Shown here one piece after another: positions 7,346-15,995 of a stretch of 28,778 nt of DNA. A model generated the notes under the pieces. The model was given only the letters and a program-made list of their open reading frames with translations, was not told the origin of the DNA and did not search any database. Origin of the DNA: an uncultured Collinsella sp. GTDB lineage: Bacteria > Actinomycetota > Coriobacteriia > Coriobacteriales > Coriobacteriaceae. Both the position numbers and the translations under genes were made by a program. Where the stretch lies: assembly GCA_958412345.1 (NCBI GenBank), contig CATYSO010000026.1, positions 1 through 28,778 of the forward strand. Reading direction: 5' to 3'. Positions within the stretch are counted from its first letter, which is position 1. Each line of letters starts with the position of its first letter.

Positions 7346-8845
7346 ATGTTCATAACGAATGATATCGAGTTGGCTGCTGCGGTTGAGCACATGAGGGCCG
7401 CAGGGACGGACCTTGCCGAATACGAACTCAAAACTGCGGCAGGTGGTTTTCCCAAGACGATGCCGGACTCAATTTCTGCTTTTGCTAATGGAGCTGGCGG
7501 AACGATCGTATTTGGCATCAGCGAAAAAGACGGCTTTCATTCGGTGGATGTTGATGTAAAGATGATCCAGGCGCATAGTGCCCAAGCTGCGAGGGAGCTC
7601 ATTGAGCCTCCTCAGATGGTGGACATCATGGTCTTGGAGTTTGAGTCAAAGCCTGTCGTCGTGGTTAATGTCCCCGAGGCACCGTCGCGAGAAAAGCCGT
7701 GCTATGTCAAAAAGCTTGGACAGCGTCTTGGCTCATATATAAGAACTGGCGACGGTGATCATAAGATGTCCTCTTATGAAATCGACCGATACATCGAGAA
7801 CCAATATCGAAGTGCGCGCAACGATGCTGTTGTCGTTGAGGGCGCAACGATAGATGACTTTGACCAAGATTTGCTCGCGGGATGGCTCTCACGTGTGAGA
7901 GCGACAACGCTGGGCAGGTCCGCTGCCTTAAGCGACGAAGAACTCATGGCGAATCGCCGTGTGGTTTCCCTCGATGCTGAAGGGGTTTTGAGGCCGACCG
8001 TTGCCGGCATTATGGCATTGGGGTTTTCTCCGCAACAGTTTTTTCCTCGTGCCAACATTGTGTTCACGGCCTATCCGACACCGAAAAAGGGCGAAGTGGG
8101 GAGAGCTGGGGAACGTTTTTCTGATTCGGTTGATATCGATGGGCCAATACCCATTATGGTGGTTGATGCGGTGCGGGCTGCATCGCGGAATATGAAGCAT
8201 GGCGCAATCGTAAAGGGCGCATTGAGGGAAAACGTGCCGGACTATCCGTTGGCTGCGGTCCGTGAGGCTGTTGCCAACGCGTTGATGCATAGGGATTATT
8301 CTCCCGATGCGTTGGGCACCCCGGTAATGATTGACCTTTACCCCGATCGTATGGAGTTGTCCAACCCCGGCGGCTTGTTCGGCTCGCTGACGGTTGAGCG
8401 TTTGGGACAACGAGGCGCAACGGCTTCGAGGAACCAGTTTCTAGCTCGAATTCTCGAGGATGTGCCCTACTCTGATGTTGATGGCAGGGTCGGTCGTGTT
8501 GTCGAAAATCGAGGCTCGGGCTATCCGACGATTAATAGGGAACTCGAACAGGCCTTGATGCCCGCACCGATCGCTAAGAGCACTCTTGATGAGTTTGTCT
8601 TGATCATGAGGCATCGACGTATGACGGACCAGGAAGACCGATCATACACAAAGGAAAATGTAAAGACGGCCATCCTTGGTTACATCGCCCATTGTGAGAG
8701 CGTGAGCACGTCGGAACTTGCGAAAGCGTCGGGGATGTCAATGAAAACGGTACGCCGATATCTGTCTGCGCTTATGGAAGAAGGAATTGTCGAGGGAATC
8801 GGGACGGCCAACAGCCCCAAGCGACGCTATCGTTTGCGTCGGTAG
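7346..8845 (+). CDS. AlbA_2 / HATPase_c_4 / winged-helix protein
   Basis: This 499-residue protein has three recognisable parts. Residues 15-130 resemble the Schlafen AlbA_2 domain (ELKTAAGGFPKT, then FANGAGGTIVFGI). Residues near 305-400 resemble a GHKL-type ATPase tail (REAVANALMHRDYS, then DRMELSNPGGLFG). The last 70 residues look like a winged helix (STSELAKASGMSMKTVRRYL) ending in a basic tail. Such proteins are often annotated as ATP-dependent DNA helicase RecG-like or as transcription regulators; the true role is unknown. GAAGGA precedes the ATG. GC content is clearly lower than in the flanking housekeeping genes, and the gene sits between a tRNA gene and a fragment of that same tRNA. 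Both points suggest horizontal acquisition. The stop codon TAG uses the first base of the tRNA fragment. Confidence 0.85.
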   Translation: MFITNDIELAAAVEHMRAAGTDLAEYELKTAAGGFPKTMPDSISAFANGAGGTIVFGISEKDGFHSVDVDVKMIQAHSAQAARELIEPPQMVDIMVLEFESKPVVVVNVPEAPSREKPCYVKKLGQRLGSYIRTGDGDHKMSSYEIDRYIENQYRSARNDAVVVEGATIDDFDQDLLAGWLSRVRATTLGRSAALSDEELMANRRVVSLDAEGVLRPTVAGIMALGFSPQQFFPRANIVFTAYPTPKKGEVGRAGERFSDSVDIDGPIPIMVVDAVRAASRNMKHGAIVKGALRENVPDYPLAAVREAVANALMHRDYSPDALGTPVMIDLYPDRMELSNPGGLFGSLTVERLGQRGATASRNQFLARILEDVPYSDVDGRVGRVVENRGSGYPTINRELEQALMPAPIAKSTLDEFVLIMRHRRMTDQEDRSYTKENVKTAILGYIAHCESVSTSELAKASGMSMKTVRRYLSALMEEGIVEGIGTANSPKRRYRLRR

Positions 8846-8907
8846 GAGCAGTCTGGTAGCTCGCCGGGCTCATAACCCGGAGGTCGTAGGTTCAAATTCC
8901 GCCCCCG
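8845..8907 (+). pseudogene. 5'-truncated tRNA-fMet fragment
   Basis: From GGAGCAGTCTGG through the anticodon arm and most of the T arm this matches the initiator tRNA at 6948-7024. It lacks the first eight bases (the whole 5' acceptor strand), and the 3' end diverges after the T loop. It cannot form a cloverleaf. It looks like a junction left by recombination or integration at tRNA-fMet. Confidence 0.93.
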
Positions 8908-8966
8908 AGGCGGATGCCACCTGCGATTCCGATCAGTCCGCCACGCCCTCTCAGGAGGTCTAACCC

Positions 8967-9281
8967 ATGGATCCCATTCTTGCCGAGGTCTACTCGACCG
9001 TTCTACCCGCCGCTCCTTTTGTTATAGCTGCCTATGTGGGCATTTGGCTCGCACTTGCGGTTTACGCGTTTGTTCTGTCGCGCCGCGCCAAGCGCACCGA
9101 GCGCGACCTCGGTGCGCTCAAGCAGGCCCTCGTCGCCCGCGAGGAAAGCTCGAGCGCTAAAGGGGCCTACCCACCCTTGCCGGATTCGAACGTGGCAAGA
9201 ACGGCTATGGAGTGGCCGTACTTCCCCTCATATAGTGGTGTCATCGAAGCTTCGCATGCACTTCGAACGGTTCCACGATAA
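8967..9281 (+). CDS. Truncated CcmD-like small membrane protein
   Basis: The first 60 or so residues look like a CcmD-type protein: a short N-terminus, one hydrophobic segment (about residues 13-36, FVIAAYVGIWLALAVYAFVL), then a basic and coiled C-terminal stretch (RRAKRTERDLGALKQALVA). CcmD helps cytochrome c maturation complexes release haem-bound CcmE. After about residue 68 the frame runs on through sequence with no protein character for about 35 residues, so the original 3' end seems lost. A strong AGGAGGT site precedes the ATG. No other ccm gene is nearby. Treat it as a gene remnant that may still express a short membrane protein. Confidence 0.5.
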   Translation: MDPILAEVYSTVLPAAPFVIAAYVGIWLALAVYAFVLSRRAKRTERDLGALKQALVAREESSSAKGAYPPLPDSNVARTAMEWPYFPSYSGVIEASHALRTVPR

Positions 9282-9297
9282 CGAGAAAGGGAAGCCG

Positions 9298-9603
9298 ATG
9301 AAGAAGATTATCCTCTTGTGCAATTCCGGCATGTCTACGAGCCTCATGGTTCAGAAGATGAAGGATGCCGCCGTCGCCGAGGGTCTCGAGTGCGCCATTG
9401 CCGCTTACTCCACTGATAAGGCGGCAGAGGTCGCCTCGGATGCCGACTGCATTTTGCTGGGCCCTCAGATTCAGTTCCAAGCCGATGAAGTTCGCGCGGC
9501 ATGCCCGGGCGTGCCGGTTGCCGTCATTGACATGGTGGCGTACGGCACGATGGATGGCAACGTTGCGCTTGCCCAGGCCAAATCCCTTATGGGTGAGAAC
9601 TAG
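9298..9603 (+). CDS. PTS lactose/cellobiose-family EIIB subunit
   Basis: This 101-residue cytoplasmic subunit receives phosphate from EIIA and passes it to the sugar as it crosses EIIC. The phosphocysteine is Cys8 in the P-loop-like LLCNSGMSTS, followed by the usual GPQIQF segment near residue 61. I chose the ATG at 9298, preceded by AAAGGGAAG; the reading frame is open further upstream but that part has no EIIB similarity. Its stop overlaps the ribosome site of the EIIC gene, so the two form an operon. EIIA is encoded about 1.5 kb away on the other strand. Confidence 0.93.
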   Translation: MKKIILLCNSGMSTSLMVQKMKDAAVAEGLECAIAAYSTDKAAEVASDADCILLGPQIQFQADEVRAACPGVPVAVIDMVAYGTMDGNVALAQAKSLMGEN

Positions 9604-9617
9604 GAGGCGCGTCGCAC

Positions 9618-10880
9618 ATGGCATCCATGAACGGTATCATTGCCAAGATTTCTTCTTGGGGTAACGCTGTCAGCAAAAATACGATTCTCCAGGCGATTTC
9701 GTCGGGCATCATGTCGATGTTCCCCATCATCATCGTCGGATCGTTCGCAAGCTTGTTCTCGGGCATTCCCATTCCGGCTTATCAGGAGTTCCTTACAACG
9801 AGCGGCGTCAATGTGGCGCTTTCTGCCGTGGTGAACGCAACCACCAACATGCTCGGCCTGTTCTTCACCTACGGTGTTGCGCGCTCGTACGGTGAGAACA
9901 TCGGGGTTAAGGCTCCTGCCGCCGGTGTGCTCGCCCTTGTTGTCTATGTTGCGCTGATGCCTACGCTGACTTCAGAAGATGGTGTGACGTCGCTTGCTTT
10001 TGACTATCTGGGCACTAAAGGCATGATCTTGGGCATCGTTATTGCGTTCCTTGCAACGAAGATCTTCCACCTTATTGTTTCTAAGAACATTGTTATTAAG
10101 ATGCCCGCTGGCACGCCCGACTTTGTGTCCAACAGTTTCGTTTCGCTCATTCCCGCGTTTGCCATTGCGCTGTGCGCTATCGTGGTGCGCATGATCTTTG
10201 CGCTGACTCCCTGGGGCGACGCGTTCAGCTGTTTCTACGCTCTCATCCAGATGCCCATCCAGGGTCTGATTGGCGGCAACATCGCTTCCGTTGTTCTCAT
10301 TAGCGTGATCATGTGCCTGCTGTGGTGCTTCGGCATTCATCCCGGTTTTATCACGAGCCTCATCGGCCCGCTCTTCATGATGCTCGATGGTGCCAACCAG
10401 GCCGCCTACGCTGCTGGAGAGGCTCTCCCCAACATCATCGGTATGAACTTCAATTACATTACGACCATCGCAATTGCCTACCCCGCCGTTCCCATTGCCA
10501 TCCTTTTGGTCGCCCGTTCCGCCCAGCTGCGTACGGTCGGCAAGGTGGCGCTGGCGCCCGGTTTCTTTGGCATCAACGAGCCGATTATTTTCGGCCTCCC
10601 CATTGTGCTGAACCCCGTGGCTGCTATTCCGTTTATCGTGACGCCTCTTGTCAATGTCATTGGAATGTACGCGCTGCAGTCCCTGGGTATTGTGGCAAAA
10701 TGCATCGGCATCCTGCCGTTCAACATCCCGGTGGTCATCACTGGCATGCTTTCCGGTGGTATCAGCATCGCCATCGCTGAGGTCGTGTTTCTCATCATCG
10801 ATATCTTGATTTGGATTCCGTTTATCAAGGCGATGGACGCCGCCAAGCTCAAGGCGGAGCAGGAAGCGCAGGCGGCATAG
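9618..10880 (+). CDS. PTS cellobiose/diacetylchitobiose-type EIIC permease
   Basis: This 420-residue integral membrane subunit forms the sugar channel of a lactose/cellobiose-family PTS. It has about ten hydrophobic helices and the family signature GINEPIIFGLPIVLNP at about residues 317-332, which contributes to substrate binding. GGAGG precedes the ATG by 10 bases. It is the last gene of the plus-strand EIIB-EIIC pair and is followed by a strong terminator. Substrate cannot be fixed from sequence; cellobiose, chitobiose or another beta-diglucoside is likely given the neighbouring GH1 enzymes and ChbG. Confidence 0.93.
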   Translation: MASMNGIIAKISSWGNAVSKNTILQAISSGIMSMFPIIIVGSFASLFSGIPIPAYQEFLTTSGVNVALSAVVNATTNMLGLFFTYGVARSYGENIGVKAPAAGVLALVVYVALMPTLTSEDGVTSLAFDYLGTKGMILGIVIAFLATKIFHLIVSKNIVIKMPAGTPDFVSNSFVSLIPAFAIALCAIVVRMIFALTPWGDAFSCFYALIQMPIQGLIGGNIASVVLISVIMCLLWCFGIHPGFITSLIGPLFMMLDGANQAAYAAGEALPNIIGMNFNYITTIAIAYPAVPIAILLVARSAQLRTVGKVALAPGFFGINEPIIFGLPIVLNPVAAIPFIVTPLVNVIGMYALQSLGIVAKCIGILPFNIPVVITGMLSGGISIAIAEVVFLIIDILIWIPFIKAMDAAKLKAEQEAQAA

Positions 10881-10915
10881 TAACAAGTCCCCTTCATATT
10901 GCCGCGTTTGTATTG

Positions 10916-10956
10916 CGAGGTGGGCGGTGCTGCAGAAGCGCCGCCCACCTCGTTTT
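10916..10956 (+). terminator. Terminator after EIIC
   Basis: A 12-bp perfect stem (10916-10927 with 10941-10952) and a 13-base loop are followed by TTTT. It lies 36 bases after the EIIC stop. From here to 11134 I see no gene, only a short imperfect direct repeat near 11018-11055 and a second hairpin. Confidence 0.85.
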
Positions 10957-11058
10957 GTATACCGACGCCGCGTATTGCGCGGGCTCGATTCGTAGCGCCG
11001 TATGGATTGGATGGTGCGGACGACACCTCCACCACAAGGACGACGCCTCCCCACAAGA

Positions 11059-11085
11059 AGGGCCCCGGGCTGAACGCCCGGGGCC
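11059..11085 (-). terminator. Terminator of the minus-strand EIIA transcript
   Basis: An 11-bp perfect G/C stem (11059-11069 with 11075-11085) has a five-base loop. Read on the minus strand it is followed by CTTCTTGT, a weak U-rich tail. It lies 49 bases beyond the EIIA stop codon and may act in both directions. Confidence 0.65.
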
Positions 11086-11134
11086 CTGTACTTTGCGTTG
11101 CCGATTATCTCTAGCCGGTTATAGCGCACAAGAT

Positions 11135-11494
11135 TTACGCTGCGTTGACCATCTTCTCCAGTTCATCGATACGGTTCTGCATGGCGTCGATCATGCGGTA
11201 CAGGTCAACCAGCTCGCGTGCAAAAGCCTTGGTGATCTCGGTCGCCATGAGCTGATCCTCTGCATGAACTTGAATAAGCGATGCCGGGGCATTGACTCCC
11301 TGAGCTGCGGAGGAGATCATTTCCAGATGAACGTCGTGGCTTTCCAGAAAGTTTGCATCGCCATCTGCAATGAGGGCGGGAGACTCATCTGCTCGGCCAT
11401 CTTTCGCGTGCTTGATGGCCTCCATGTAGGCGCTCTTTGCAGTGCCTGCCGTGCTGATGAGCTTAAAAACTTGCAGTTCTTCATCGGGAGTCAT
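11135..11494 (-). CDS. PTS lactose/cellobiose-family EIIA subunit
   Basis: This 119-residue, all-helical EIIA carries phosphate from HPr to EIIB. The phosphohistidine is His77 in IQVHAEDQLM, and the trimer metal-site acid follows within the same motif. The C-terminal helix is a short coiled segment (MIDAMQNRIDELEKM). I chose the ATG at 11494, which has AAAGGA upstream; the open frame extends 21 residues further but without similarity. It is the third gene of the minus-strand run after the PRD regulator and the phospho-glucosidase. It is thus separated from its EIIB and EIIC partners, which lie on the opposite strand. Confidence 0.93.
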   Translation of the reverse strand: MTPDEELQVFKLISTAGTAKSAYMEAIKHAKDGRADESPALIADGDANFLESHDVHLEMISSAAQGVNAPASLIQVHAEDQLMATEITKAFARELVDLYRMIDAMQNRIDELEKMVNAA

Positions 11495-11519
11495 AGTGCA
11501 ATATCCTTTCTGTTGTTGC

Positions 11520-11549
11520 GCGAGCGCAACAAGGCAGCGTTGCGCTCGC
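11520..11549 (-). promoter_or_regulatory. Intercistronic hairpin between the phospho-glucosidase and EIIA genes
   Basis: A perfect 11-bp stem (11520-11530 with 11539-11549, 8-base loop) lies in the 96-base gap of the minus-strand transcript, about 25 bases before the EIIA start. It has no following T run. An mRNA-stabilising or processing hairpin that sets relative expression is more likely than a terminator. Confidence 0.55.
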
Positions 11550-11590
11550 TTGTCCATGTGACATAAACAGCCGTGTGACTGATTGGCGAA

Positions 11591-13003
11591 TTACAGGTTC
11601 GTACCATTCGATGCGATGACGTCGCGATACCAGAAGAATGACTTTTTAGGAATGCGCTCAAGCGTGCCAGCGCCCTCGTTGTCCCGGTCGACATAGATGA
11701 AGCCGTAGCGCTTCTTCATCTCTCCCGTGCCGGCGGAGACGAGGTCGAGCGTGCTCCAGGGCGTGTACCCCATCAGGTCCACACTGTCCTCATCGACCGC
11801 ATCGATCATGGCAGCTATGTGCGCGCGAAGGTAGGCGATGCGATAGTCGTCATCAACGCGCCCATCTACCACCTCGTCTACTGCGCCGAGGCCATTTTCT
11901 ACCACAAAGAGCGGCTTTTGGTAGCGGTTGTAAAGCAGGCGGAGTGTCAGACGCAGGCCCATGGGGTCGAGCTGCCAACCCCAAGCGCTCGTTTCGAGGT
12001 AGGGGTTCTTCACGCCGCTCACCATGTTGCCGCCTGTCTTTTCGGCGTCGGCTTCGGTGCCGCTTTGCACCATCGATGAGTAGTAGCTAAAGCCAACGAA
12101 GTCTACCGTACCGGCGCGGAGAATCTCGTCATCTCCCGCCTCGCGCACAAGGGTAACCCCGCGTCGCTCCATGGCCTTGCATAAGAAGGAGGGGAGATAG
12201 CCGCGCACCTGCACATCCGCAAAGGCGAGCATATCGTTTTGGAAATCGTCTGCCGCCTTCGCGTCGAGCGGGTGGCAGGTTTTTGGATACACAATGCCCG
12301 CGAGTGTCATGCAACCGACCTTGAGGCCGGGATCGATCTCGTGCGCTCGGATGACCGCCTTAGCGCTTGCGACAAATTGGTGGTAGGCCGCCTGATAGAT
12401 GGTGGGCCAATAGCCCTCGTCTCCCGGTCGCATATTGATGCCGGTGGGCGACCACGGATTGTACTCGGCAACGTTGATCTCGTTGAACGTGAGCCAATAG
12501 CGTACAGTGTCGCCGAACTCCCGGAAGCATACATCACAGTACCTCGCGAAGAAGTCCACGAGACGCCTATCGCGCCAACCCCCGTACTTTCTCACGAGGC
12601 CAAGTGGCATCTCGTAATGCGAAAGCGTAACAACAGGTTCTATGTTGTAGCGCTTAAGCTCAGCAAATACGTTACGGTAGAAAGCGAGGCCGCGCTCGTT
12701 GGGCTCGTTCTCGTCGCCTTCGGGGAAGATACGGCTCCATGCGATGGAGAGGCGCAGGACCTTGAGTCCCATTTGGGCAAAGAGCGCTATGTCTTCCTTG
12801 TAGCGATGATAGAAATCCACGCCGTCGTGGCTCGGGTAGTAGACCCCTGCCTCAACGTCGGTCGTTATACGTCGAGGCGTATCGACCGCGCCGGCGGTCA
12901 TCACATCGGCAACCGAGAGACCCTTGCCGTCTTCTTGATAGGCTCCCTCGCATTGATTTGCCGCCAAAGCGGCTCCCCATAGAAAATCAGCTGGTAACGC
13001 CAT
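11591..13003 (-). CDS. 6-phospho-beta-glucosidase (GH1)
   Basis: This 470-residue GH1 enzyme splits the 6-phosphorylated disaccharide delivered by the PTS into glucose 6-phosphate and the aglycone sugar. The acid/base is Glu175 in LTFNEIN and the nucleophile Glu369 in FVVENG. The 6-phosphate site typical of BglA-type enzymes is present as Ser423 followed by MKKRYGFIYVD (Lys430/Lys431, Tyr433), so the phospho-specific assignment is firm. I prefer the ATG at 13003 over a GTG two codons earlier, because AAAGGGG lies six bases upstream of the ATG. It follows the PRD regulator by 15 bases and is surely co-transcribed with it. Confidence 0.95.
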   Translation of the reverse strand: MALPADFLWGAALAANQCEGAYQEDGKGLSVADVMTAGAVDTPRRITTDVEAGVYYPSHDGVDFYHRYKEDIALFAQMGLKVLRLSIAWSRIFPEGDENEPNERGLAFYRNVFAELKRYNIEPVVTLSHYEMPLGLVRKYGGWRDRRLVDFFARYCDVCFREFGDTVRYWLTFNEINVAEYNPWSPTGINMRPGDEGYWPTIYQAAYHQFVASAKAVIRAHEIDPGLKVGCMTLAGIVYPKTCHPLDAKAADDFQNDMLAFADVQVRGYLPSFLCKAMERRGVTLVREAGDDEILRAGTVDFVGFSYYSSMVQSGTEADAEKTGGNMVSGVKNPYLETSAWGWQLDPMGLRLTLRLLYNRYQKPLFVVENGLGAVDEVVDGRVDDDYRIAYLRAHIAAMIDAVDEDSVDLMGYTPWSTLDLVSAGTGEMKKRYGFIYVDRDNEGAGTLERIPKKSFFWYRDVIASNGTNL

Positions 13004-13018
13004 GCGCACCCCTTTCTT

Positions 13019-14917
13019 CTAGCCGCACAGGGCACGCATGAGGGTTTCGTAGCTGCCACCCTCTACGATGCAGCGTACCCGCTTCTCGTCGGTAAGAAGC
13101 CGTGCGGTCGTCTGATAGAACCGTTGAGTCACGTCTGCGGTTGAGTCGCAGATCGACGTAAGGATGATGAGTTGGACGTCATTGGTTTTCCAACGGATGG
13201 GGCGCTTGAGAACACCCACGACCACGAGGTTCTCGTCGGGAAGCACCTCTATGGGATGAGGCAGAGCTGCCAGGTTACCAAAATCGGTGCTTCCATGTTT
13301 CTCACGCTCCAACACGGAGCCGAGGAAGTTGTCCGGTAGGGGTCGCACTTGTCGGACGAGTTCGCAGAGTTCGGCGAGCGCGTCGTCTCGACGCCGCGAC
13401 GTGAGGCCCGTGAAAAAGAACTCTGGCCGGTAGAACCGGCGTAGATATGAGCTATCCCCCAGTTCAAGTCTATGGCGTACGCGGTTCATATCGCGCGCCT
13501 CAAGGAAGCTGTTCACCTGCATGATGGGCTTGGGAACCGCTCGGTCAATGGGGACGGACGAGAAGATGTAGTCGAATGTATTGAGGTCGATGTGGTTGAG
13601 CTCAAAGACGCTGCAGACGGTGAGCTCGCTGATGTAATCGCCGAATGCCTCTTCAAACTGATAAGCAAAAAAGCGCGAGCTCGATTTACCCGTCGCACAA
13701 ACCAGGAGCACACGGCTCTTATGAGGAATGCGTCGCTGCATGACGAGTCCCATTTGAAACATTATGGTGAAGTAGGCAATCTCGTGCTCGGATACGGGGC
13801 GTCCGTAGTGAGCAGCGAGTGGCAATGCCGCCTGCTGCGCCAGTGCGTGGGCGAAGGGGTAGGTGCGGCGTGTTTCTGCAAGCTGGGGGTTTGTGATTTC
13901 GATGCCATAGCGCATGCGTATATCAAATGCAATGAGATGGTTTCCCAGCATAAGGCGCAGACGCAAATTATCGCTGAAGTCGACGCCGTACATATCGTAG
14001 ATGGCATCGAGCATGGGGTCGATGAGATGCTGGATATCCTCCGAGATAACGAGGTTCCCATCGAGTCCGAATGTGTCGTGGCGCACGACACCGCCGGCAA
14101 CGAAGGCGGCTATGAGCTGGACCTCGCCTTCGGTATCGTCAAGCGGGATGTCGCGTTCTTCCAGCTGTTCTATAACGACGTGCGCGCAATGTCGGTCATG
14201 CTCCGCGCCCTCCCAGGTGTTTCGCCCGGAGACGTCCTCTATGATGTGGCCACGGTGGCAGCGTGCGCTTGACACCACGAGATAGAGAATGAATGTTTCG
14301 AGGGCAGCCTCGGACATTACGACGTTTTCGGCAGCAAAGGTCTGCACGACAAGGTCTCCGATGATTGCCGCGGCTTGATCTTGTACGCTGCGGTAATCAT
14401 CAAAACCGACCGTATGGAATCGCAAGCAGTGCATGATTGCCTTGCGGAAGGCAAATTCGTCTCCGACGGCTCTCATCCCGTATCCAGGGACACGCTCCAC
14501 CGTGAGGCCGGAGCGGGTGAGGATAGACTCTGCATGGCGAATTTCCTGCGAGAGTGTCTTGGTAGAGACAAACAAGGCTTCCGACTCGTCCGCGAGCTTG
14601 AAGAACGATCCGCTTATGAAGCGCTCTACGAGATACATAAGACGCTCTTCGGCGGTTTCAGGCGTGTGGCGGGCAATGCGTTGTAGGCTACGCTGTCGCC
14701 AGGCATGGTAGCGCTCAGCGTCGTTAATCTCGAGGCGGTATCCGTGGCGTGGCTTGGAGACAAGCTCGGCGCCGCTTTCTGCAAGGTTCTGCCGGAGCGC
14801 CTTAAGGCGCGTGCGCGTCGTCTTCTCGCTCTTTTGAATATATTGGGCAAGTTGTTCTGCCGTTACATAGTCACTCTGCTCGATGAGCTCAAGAAGATTG
14901 AGGAGCTCCCTATCCAT
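13019..14917 (-). CDS. PRD-domain transcription regulator with EIIB- and EIIA-like domains (LicR/MtlR type)
   Basis: This 632-residue protein has the layout of PTS-controlled activators. It has an N-terminal HTH (residues 1-65), a second HTH-like segment (about 85-150), two PTS regulation domains (about 185-285 and 300-400, with conserved histidines), an EIIB-like domain with Cys in LLVCATGKSS (about 405-490), and a C-terminal EIIA-like domain with ALPHP (about 495-632). Phosphorylation by HPr and EIIB at these sites would report sugar supply and set activity. The two HTH segments point to DNA binding rather than the RNA antitermination of BglG. It heads the minus-strand operon regulator / phospho-glucosidase / EIIA and probably also controls the divergent plus-strand genes. 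AGGGGG precedes the ATG. Confidence 0.92.
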   Translation of the reverse strand: MDRELLNLLELIEQSDYVTAEQLAQYIQKSEKTTRTRLKALRQNLAESGAELVSKPRHGYRLEINDAERYHAWRQRSLQRIARHTPETAEERLMYLVERFISGSFFKLADESEALFVSTKTLSQEIRHAESILTRSGLTVERVPGYGMRAVGDEFAFRKAIMHCLRFHTVGFDDYRSVQDQAAAIIGDLVVQTFAAENVVMSEAALETFILYLVVSSARCHRGHIIEDVSGRNTWEGAEHDRHCAHVVIEQLEERDIPLDDTEGEVQLIAAFVAGGVVRHDTFGLDGNLVISEDIQHLIDPMLDAIYDMYGVDFSDNLRLRLMLGNHLIAFDIRMRYGIEITNPQLAETRRTYPFAHALAQQAALPLAAHYGRPVSEHEIAYFTIMFQMGLVMQRRIPHKSRVLLVCATGKSSSRFFAYQFEEAFGDYISELTVCSVFELNHIDLNTFDYIFSSVPIDRAVPKPIMQVNSFLEARDMNRVRHRLELGDSSYLRRFYRPEFFFTGLTSRRRDDALAELCELVRQVRPLPDNFLGSVLEREKHGSTDFGNLAALPHPIEVLPDENLVVVGVLKRPIRWKTNDVQLIILTSICDSTADVTQRFYQTTARLLTDEKRVRCIVEGGSYETLMRALCG

Positions 14918-14973
14918 GTCGCCCCCTAGGGCATCGGGGCATTTCGCCGCATTTAGATATCGTTGATAGAAAT

Positions 14974-15003
14974 ACTATACGAGCGCTACGCCTAGCAGCT
15001 CAA
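14974..15003 (-). promoter_or_regulatory. Promoter of the PRD regulator operon
   Basis: On the minus strand TTGAGC (15003-14998) and TATAGT (14979-14974) are 18 bases apart, 57 bases before the regulator start codon. The 230-base gap to the chbG start also holds a short inverted repeat (CCGTCC/GGACGG near 15040-15057) that could be an operator. I see no clear plus-strand promoter. Confidence 0.6.
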
Positions 15004-15147
15004 TTGCCTCATTTACCGGATTGCGCGCGGAAAAAGCCGTCCTTGAGCGGACGGGGACGTCCTATACCATGGGTGGCAAACGGCAGAGTACAACCGATGG
15101 CGCAAAGTGAGTCTGTTCTCGCTGTGCGCGTAAAGGAGGCGCTTGGG

Positions 15148-15903
15148 ATGAAGGTCATTTTTAGGGCAGACGACCTGGGCATGAGCGAGGGCATCAACTA
15201 CGGTATCGCCAAAGTCATCTCTTGCGGACCGATTACGAGCGTTGGGCTCATGCCCAACATGCCTGCTGCCTCCCACGGCTTCGACCTCGTTGCTGCAAGC
15301 GGTGTGAGTGTGGGGCAACATACAAACATCTGTCTTGGTAAGCCGGTTTCTGACCCCGCGTCCATTCCCTCACTCGTGGATGAACACGGGGAGTTCTGTT
15401 CTAGCAGAACCATCAGGGCGCGCACGGAGGACACCATCGTGCTCGAGGAAGCGGAGCGCGAAATACAGGCGCAGCTCGATCGGTTTCGTGCGCTGACCGG
15501 GCGCGACCCGGCGTACTTTGAGGGCCACGCCGTGTTCTCCCCGACGTTTTTTCAGGCACTTCAGAACGTCGCGGAGCGCAATGGGCTCTTCTACATCAAC
15601 CCCATGGATCCGGTCTGGAGTGAGAAGTGGGGTGTGGTGTGTGCAAAACCCTATCACCTCGATGATCGAGGCCTGTACGATCCGCGCAAGTACTTGTTTG
15701 ACGACGAGGCCGACATTGCGCGTCACGCCTGCAGCATGCTCGTATTCCACCCGGGGTATCTGGATCAATATGTGCTCGACCACTCGTCCTTTACCTTGAT
15801 TCGTCCCATGGAAACGGCGTTTCTGGTGAGTGAGGAGCTTGAGCAGTGGATCGAACAGAAGCACGTGCAGTTGGTGAATTTTGAAAACTACTGCGAGGAC
15901 TAG
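15148..15903 (+). CDS. chbG: ChbG/YdjC-type carbohydrate deacetylase
   Basis: This 251-residue protein belongs to the YdjC/ChbG family, which removes an acetyl group from N-acetylated sugars such as diacetylchitobiose or its 6-phosphate. Metal ligands are visible as the N-terminal Asp pair in FRADDLGMSEG (Asp8, Asp9), His58 in VGQHTNICLG, and the histidine of GHAVFSP near residue 130. The ATG at 15148 has a strong AAGGAGG site; the upstream open frame is unlike the family. It is the first of three plus-strand genes divergent from the PRD regulator. Its presence suggests that an acetylated disaccharide is one substrate of the locus. The exact sugar is uncertain. Confidence 0.9.
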   Translation: MKVIFRADDLGMSEGINYGIAKVISCGPITSVGLMPNMPAASHGFDLVAASGVSVGQHTNICLGKPVSDPASIPSLVDEHGEFCSSRTIRARTEDTIVLEEAEREIQAQLDRFRALTGRDPAYFEGHAVFSPTFFQALQNVAERNGLFYINPMDPVWSEKWGVVCAKPYHLDDRGLYDPRKYLFDDEADIARHACSMLVFHPGYLDQYVLDHSSFTLIRPMETAFLVSEELEQWIEQKHVQLVNFENYCED

Positions 15904-15995
15904 GATGTTGCGAAAGTCGCAGCTAAGAGCGGGGGCGCCATCTGGCTTCGGACGCCCGTGCTGTAACGGTGGCGCACCATAGAGAAAGGACGAAT

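Noticed and set aside
7025..8844. A typical integrase-driven island at tRNA-fMet
   Set aside because: The tRNA fragment downstream fits an attachment-type duplication, but no integrase or excisionase is encoded in the interval, so this stays a recombination hypothesis only.
9245..9268. Operator for the PRD regulator upstream of EIIB (CGAAGCTTCG and a nearby CTTCGA)
   Set aside because: The repeat is short and no matching copy was seen in the divergent regulator-chbG intergenic region.
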